DNA of 8,020 nucleotides. It comes from Rhodospirillaceae bacterium (lineage in GTDB: Bacteria; Pseudomonadota; Alphaproteobacteria; UBA8366; GCA-2717185). Under the pieces are notes generated by a model. That model saw nothing but the letters and a program-made list of their open reading frames with translations. It searched no databases and was not told where the DNA came from. The stretch spans positions 1-8,020 of the forward strand of contig JAPPPC010000518.1 of the NCBI GenBank assembly GCA_028817685.1, given 5' to 3'. Position 1 is the stretch's first letter. Each line of letters opens with the position of its first letter. Below, piece after piece: positions 5,990 to 8,020 of the stretch. Made by a program: the position numbers and the translations under genes.

Positions 5990-6470
5990 GGCTATCTGTC
6001 CCTTAGAGGAACTGCGAGCGAATATGCGCCCGGGCACCCGCCTGCTCGGCCTCGATCTGGGCTCAAAGACGATCGGTCTCGCCCTCTCCGATCCGGCCTT
6101 CATGGTCGCCAGCCCGATCGACACGATCCGCCGAACCAAATTCGGTAAGGACGCCGCCGAACTCGACCGGTTGATCGCGGATCGGGGCGTCGGCGGTTTG
6201 GTGCTTGGTCTGCCGATCAACATGGACGGCTCGGAAGGGCCGCGCTGTCAGTCGACCCGCCAGTTCGCCACGAACTTGATCCAACGCGGCATGGAACAGC
6301 CGATTGTGTTTTGGGACGAGCGGTTGTCGACGGCAGCCGTCGAACGGGTGCTGATCGACGAAGCCGACATGTCGCGACGCAAACGCGCGGATGTGGTCGA
6401 CAAGATGGCGGCCGCCTACATCCTGCAGGGTGCCTTGGATAGATTGCGGAGGATTGCCGATGACGCCTGA
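5988..6470 (+). CDS. ruvX: RuvX/YqgF-family nuclease (16S rRNA 5'-end maturation, putative Holliday junction resolvase)
   Basis: This 160-residue RNase-H-fold protein carries the RuvX/YqgF signature: LLGLDLGSKTIGLALSD (19-35, catalytic D23), VLGLPINMDGSEG (72-84), VFWDERLSTAAVE (107-119, with D110/E111) and KRADVVDKMAAAYILQG (132-148, D138). In E. coli the homologue YqgF processes the 5' end of 16S rRNA; resolvase activity is proposed for the family. The start at 5988 gives an N-terminal extension of about 18 residues, common in alphaproteobacterial members but without a clear ribosome-binding site. An internal ATG at 6024 (MRPGTRLLG) would give 148 residues. It is divergent from gatCAB, an arrangement I recall from related genomes. 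Its last 11 bases overlap the next gene. Confidence 0.95.
   Translation: MAICPLEELRANMRPGTRLLGLDLGSKTIGLALSDPAFMVASPIDTIRRTKFGKDAAELDRLIADRGVGGLVLGLPINMDGSEGPRCQSTRQFATNLIQRGMEQPIVFWDERLSTAAVERVLIDEADMSRRKRADVVDKMAAAYILQGALDRLRRIADDA
6448..6452 (+). promoter_or_regulatory. Ribosome-binding site that fixes the hydratase start
   Basis: GGAGG at 6448-6452, inside the ruvX coding region, is seven bases before the ATG at 6460. It marks that ATG as the start over the upstream in-frame ATG at 6391, which would add 23 residues that are only ruvX read out of frame. Confidence 0.7.
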
Positions 6471-7242
6471 CCAGATTGCCCGCGCCGCCGGTGCCCTGGC
6501 GCGGGCGCGGCGCGAAAGCGTGCGCTTCGACGCGCTGCCCGAGGATTGCCAGATACAGGACATGTCAGCAGGTTACGCCGTGCAGGACGCGCTGCACGAA
6601 ACACTCGGAATTCCCGTCGCCGGCTACAAAATCGGCTGTACGACCGCTGTGATGCAGAAGTTTCTCAAGATCGACCAGCCCTGCGGCGGCGGCATCCAGG
6701 CGACCGATATTTTTTCGTCGCCCGCAACATTGCCGCACAACCACTACCGCCGCGTCGGCGTCGAGTGTGAGATCGCCACGCGGCTGGGGCGTGATCTGTT
6801 GCCGAGTGATGCGCCCTTCACACGCGACACCGTGGCGGACGCGGTAAGCGCCTGCATACCGGCTATCGAAATCGTGGACGATCGCTATGTCGACTATCCG
6901 TCATTGAATGCGGCGACCTTGATCGCCGATGACTTCTTCGGCGCGGGATGCGTCCTCGGCCCAGCACGTAGCGATTGGCAAGCGCTGAATTTGCCCACAA
7001 CCAACGCAGCGATGCGCGTTAACGGCGCCGAGGTTGGTACCGGTACGGGAATGCAGGTTATGGGGCATCCGTTCGAAGCGCTGGCCTGGCTCGCGAATAT
7101 GCTGGCTCAGCGCGGCCGCGGTTTGGAGAAAGATCAGATCGTACTGACCGGCAGCATTGTGGAAACACAGTGGGTCGACGCGGGCGACACGGTAACCGTT
7201 GTTGTGGATGGCCTAGGCGAAGCCGAAGTCAGGTTCACGTGA
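6460..7242 (+). CDS. 2-keto-4-pentenoate hydratase family protein (MhpD-like, FAH superfamily)
   Basis: This 260-residue protein matches the MhpD/HpcG type of the fumarylacetoacetate hydrolase superfamily, which hydrates 2-hydroxypenta-2,4-dienoates or decarboxylates vinylpyruvates at the end of aromatic meta-cleavage pathways. Visible landmarks are GYAVQDALHE (38-47), AGYKIGCTT (54-62, with K57), VGVECEIATRLGRDL (99-113), IPAIEIVDDRY (133-143), FGAGCVLGP (160-168) and VMGHPFEALAWLAN (the 'HP..AL.WL' element). E102, E104 and E137 correspond to the divalent-metal ligands of the family. The gene overlaps ruvX by 11 bases and is likely co-transcribed and translationally coupled with it, an odd pairing of housekeeping and catabolism. 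No other aromatic-degradation gene is visible, except possibly the convergent VOC enzyme. The exact substrate is not deducible. Confidence 0.9.
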   Translation: MTPDQIARAAGALARARRESVRFDALPEDCQIQDMSAGYAVQDALHETLGIPVAGYKIGCTTAVMQKFLKIDQPCGGGIQATDIFSSPATLPHNHYRRVGVECEIATRLGRDLLPSDAPFTRDTVADAVSACIPAIEIVDDRYVDYPSLNAATLIADDFFGAGCVLGPARSDWQALNLPTTNAAMRVNGAEVGTGTGMQVMGHPFEALAWLANMLAQRGRGLEKDQIVLTGSIVETQWVDAGDTVTVVVDGLGEAEVRFT

Positions 7243-7244
7243 CA

Positions 7245-7700
7245 TTAGCCGCCAGGTTTTTCGATGAATTCGATCGTAAGGTCATCAGGATCACGCGTGT
7301 AGACGACGCGGCCACCCTTGTTCGGCCCGTTGTCGATCGGCACGGGATCGCCGATTGGCAAGACCCCGTGTGACGCGCAAGCGCCAATTGCCGCATCGAT
7401 GTCATCCACATCGCAGGCGATATGCGCAAAACCGGTGTCGCAGGGCCGCGATTGCACCCGTTCCCGCCCTTCCGGCGCGTGATATTGGATAAGCTCCAAC
7501 CGGTGGCCCGGCCCTTGAACGTAAGCGACCTCGATATCCGCGCCTTCGACACCGGTGATCCGCGAAATGACGGCGATGTCGCGTGGCGCGCGTGAGATCA
7601 CTTCGAAGCCCAGCGCCTCCACGAAAAAGGCCACCGTGCGGTCCAAATCAGAAACGGTAAAACTTGTATGGTTCGTCGCAAGCACTTGAAATGTAGCCAT
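7245..7700 (-). CDS. VOC-family (glyoxalase/dioxygenase fold) metalloenzyme
   Basis: This 151-residue protein has two beta-alpha-beta-beta-beta modules of the vicinal-oxygen-chelate fold. The first (about 8-73) opens with NHTSFTVSDLDRTVAFFVEA (10-29) and closes with HRLELIQY (66-73). The second (about 91-147) opens with GFAHIACDVDDIDAAI (90-105) and closes with DPDDLTIEFIEKP. The four usual metal positions are all filled: H11, E69, H93 and E144. The family includes glyoxalase I, methylmalonyl-CoA epimerase and extradiol dioxygenases; the order and length fit a glyoxalase/epimerase-type enzyme more than a dioxygenase, but specificity is not clear. A perfect AAGGAGG (7712-7706) five bases before the ATG indicates strong translation. 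The gene is convergent with the hydratase, with two bases between stops, and divergent from the MlaA-like gene. Confidence 0.88.
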   Translation of the reverse strand: MATFQVLATNHTSFTVSDLDRTVAFFVEALGFEVISRAPRDIAVISRITGVEGADIEVAYVQGPGHRLELIQYHAPEGRERVQSRPCDTGFAHIACDVDDIDAAIGACASHGVLPIGDPVPIDNGPNKGGRVVYTRDPDDLTIEFIEKPGG

Positions 7701-7729
7701 TATCGCCTCCTTAACCGGTTTCGTGGTTC

Positions 7730-7765
7730 AGTTTAGTACGTATGGGTGGGCGCGTACGTCAAACT
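7730..7765. promoter_or_regulatory. Interrupted inverted repeat, candidate operator
   Basis: AGTTT (7730-7734) pairs with AAACT (7761-7765), and GTACG (7736-7740) pairs with CGTAC (7753-7757); one base on the left and three on the right are unpaired, with a 12-base centre. It lies in the 120-bp divergent gap between the VOC gene and the MlaA-like gene. It could be an operator for either gene or a chance structure. Confidence 0.3.
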
Positions 7766-7771
7766 TCACCA

Positions 7772-7800
7772 TTGCGATCCGCTCGCGGTTTCGGAATCAT
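7772..7800 (+). promoter_or_regulatory. Weak candidate promoter for the MlaA-like gene
   Basis: TTGCGA (7772-7777) and AATCAT (7795-7800) are separated by 17 bases, each matching four of six consensus positions. They end 20 bases before the ATG at 7821, which leaves a very short leader. Other candidates are no better. Confidence 0.2.
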
Positions 7801-7820
7801 GGGTCTATGGAGGCTGCAAC

Positions 7821-8020
7821 ATGAAGAATTTTCGAGAGTACCGAGGCGCAGCGGCGGCATTGATATTGGCGATCGCAATAACCGGGACGACCGCATTGGC
7901 TGACGAAGAAAAGGCCAGAGGCACATCGGACCCGCTGGAGACGCTGAATCGGTTTACCTCTGGCTTCAACACGATCCTGCGCAAGGGCTTCATCGACCCG
8001 GCAGTCGATCTCTATCAATA
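7821..8020 (+). CDS. mlaA: MlaA/VacJ-family outer-membrane lipid-asymmetry protein, N-terminal part (runs off the window)
   Basis: An open frame of 66 codons runs to the window edge. GGAGG at 7809-7813, seven bases before the ATG, supports the start. Residues 1-27 look like a signal peptide: MKNFREYRG, then AAAALILAIAITGTTALA, with a plausible signal peptidase I cut after ALA (about residue 27). Then come SDPLETLNRFTSGFNTIL and KGFIDPAVDLYQ, resembling the start of the mature MlaA/VacJ domain (DP-E--NR---FN-----...-P----Y). MlaA extracts mislocalised phospholipids from the outer leaflet of the outer membrane and passes them to MlaC. E. coli MlaA is a lipoprotein; here no cysteine is visible in the first 66 residues, so a soluble periplasmic or differently anchored form is suggested. 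The family call rests on this short N-terminal stretch only. Confidence 0.75.
   Translation, partial: MKNFREYRGAAAALILAIAITGTTALADEEKARGTSDPLETLNRFTSGFNTILRKGFIDPAVDLYQ

Noticed and set aside
6391..6459. 23-residue N-terminal extension of the hydratase from an upstream ATG
   Set aside because: The extension is ruvX coding sequence in another frame. The ATG at 6460 has a good GGAGG and matches the family N-terminus.
6063..6563. Minus-strand open frame of 166 codons opposite ruvX and the hydratase start
   Set aside because: It is antisense to conserved coding sequence with no motif.

Overview
This looks like an ordinary chromosomal segment of a moderately high-GC alphaproteobacterium, probably Rhodospirillales-like. 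That guess rests on the style of GatA/GatB/GatC and RuvX and on the head-to-head ruvX/gatCAB layout; it is an inference from protein signatures, not a database result. I saw no insertion sequence, phage gene, CRISPR array, tRNA or rRNA.

Layout, left to right. (1) Bases 1-100 look like the degraded end of a sequenced contig. They run into a minus-strand gene (to 1241) for a PAS / degenerate GGDEF / EAL cyclic-di-GMP-type protein. As written, this gene has one frameshift near an odd G5 run (816-820) and two in-frame TAG codons (101-103, 62-64). (2) A minus-strand PuuE-like polysaccharide-deacetylase-fold hydrolase occupies 1315-2223. It is divergent from a 79-aa stand-alone Lrp/AsnC ligand-binding (RAM) protein at 2366-2605, and a 19-bp inverted repeat lies between them. 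(3) The minus-strand gatC-gatA-gatB operon (5860 to 2629) encodes the tRNA-dependent amidotransferase; each junction is a TAATG stop/start overlap. (4) Divergent from it, ruvX (5988-6470) overlaps by 11 bp an MhpD-like 2-keto-4-pentenoate hydratase gene (6460-7242). (5) A convergent VOC-family metalloenzyme gene follows (7700 to 7245, 2-bp gap). (6) The window ends inside a divergent MlaA/VacJ-family gene starting at 7821; it has a signal peptide but no visible lipobox.

Functionally the window mixes housekeeping (tRNA amidation, 16S rRNA maturation/recombination, outer-membrane lipid asymmetry), small-molecule catabolism (PuuE-like hydrolase, MhpD-like hydratase, VOC enzyme) and signalling (PAS-EAL, RAM protein). 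I do not find a novel multi-gene system. The items most worth a second look are the triple lesion in the PAS-EAL gene, a possible 30-aa membrane peptide gene whose start codon overlaps that of ruvX, the PuuE-like enzyme with a substituted signature loop beside a lone RAM protein and a palindrome, and the MlaA homologue without a lipobox.
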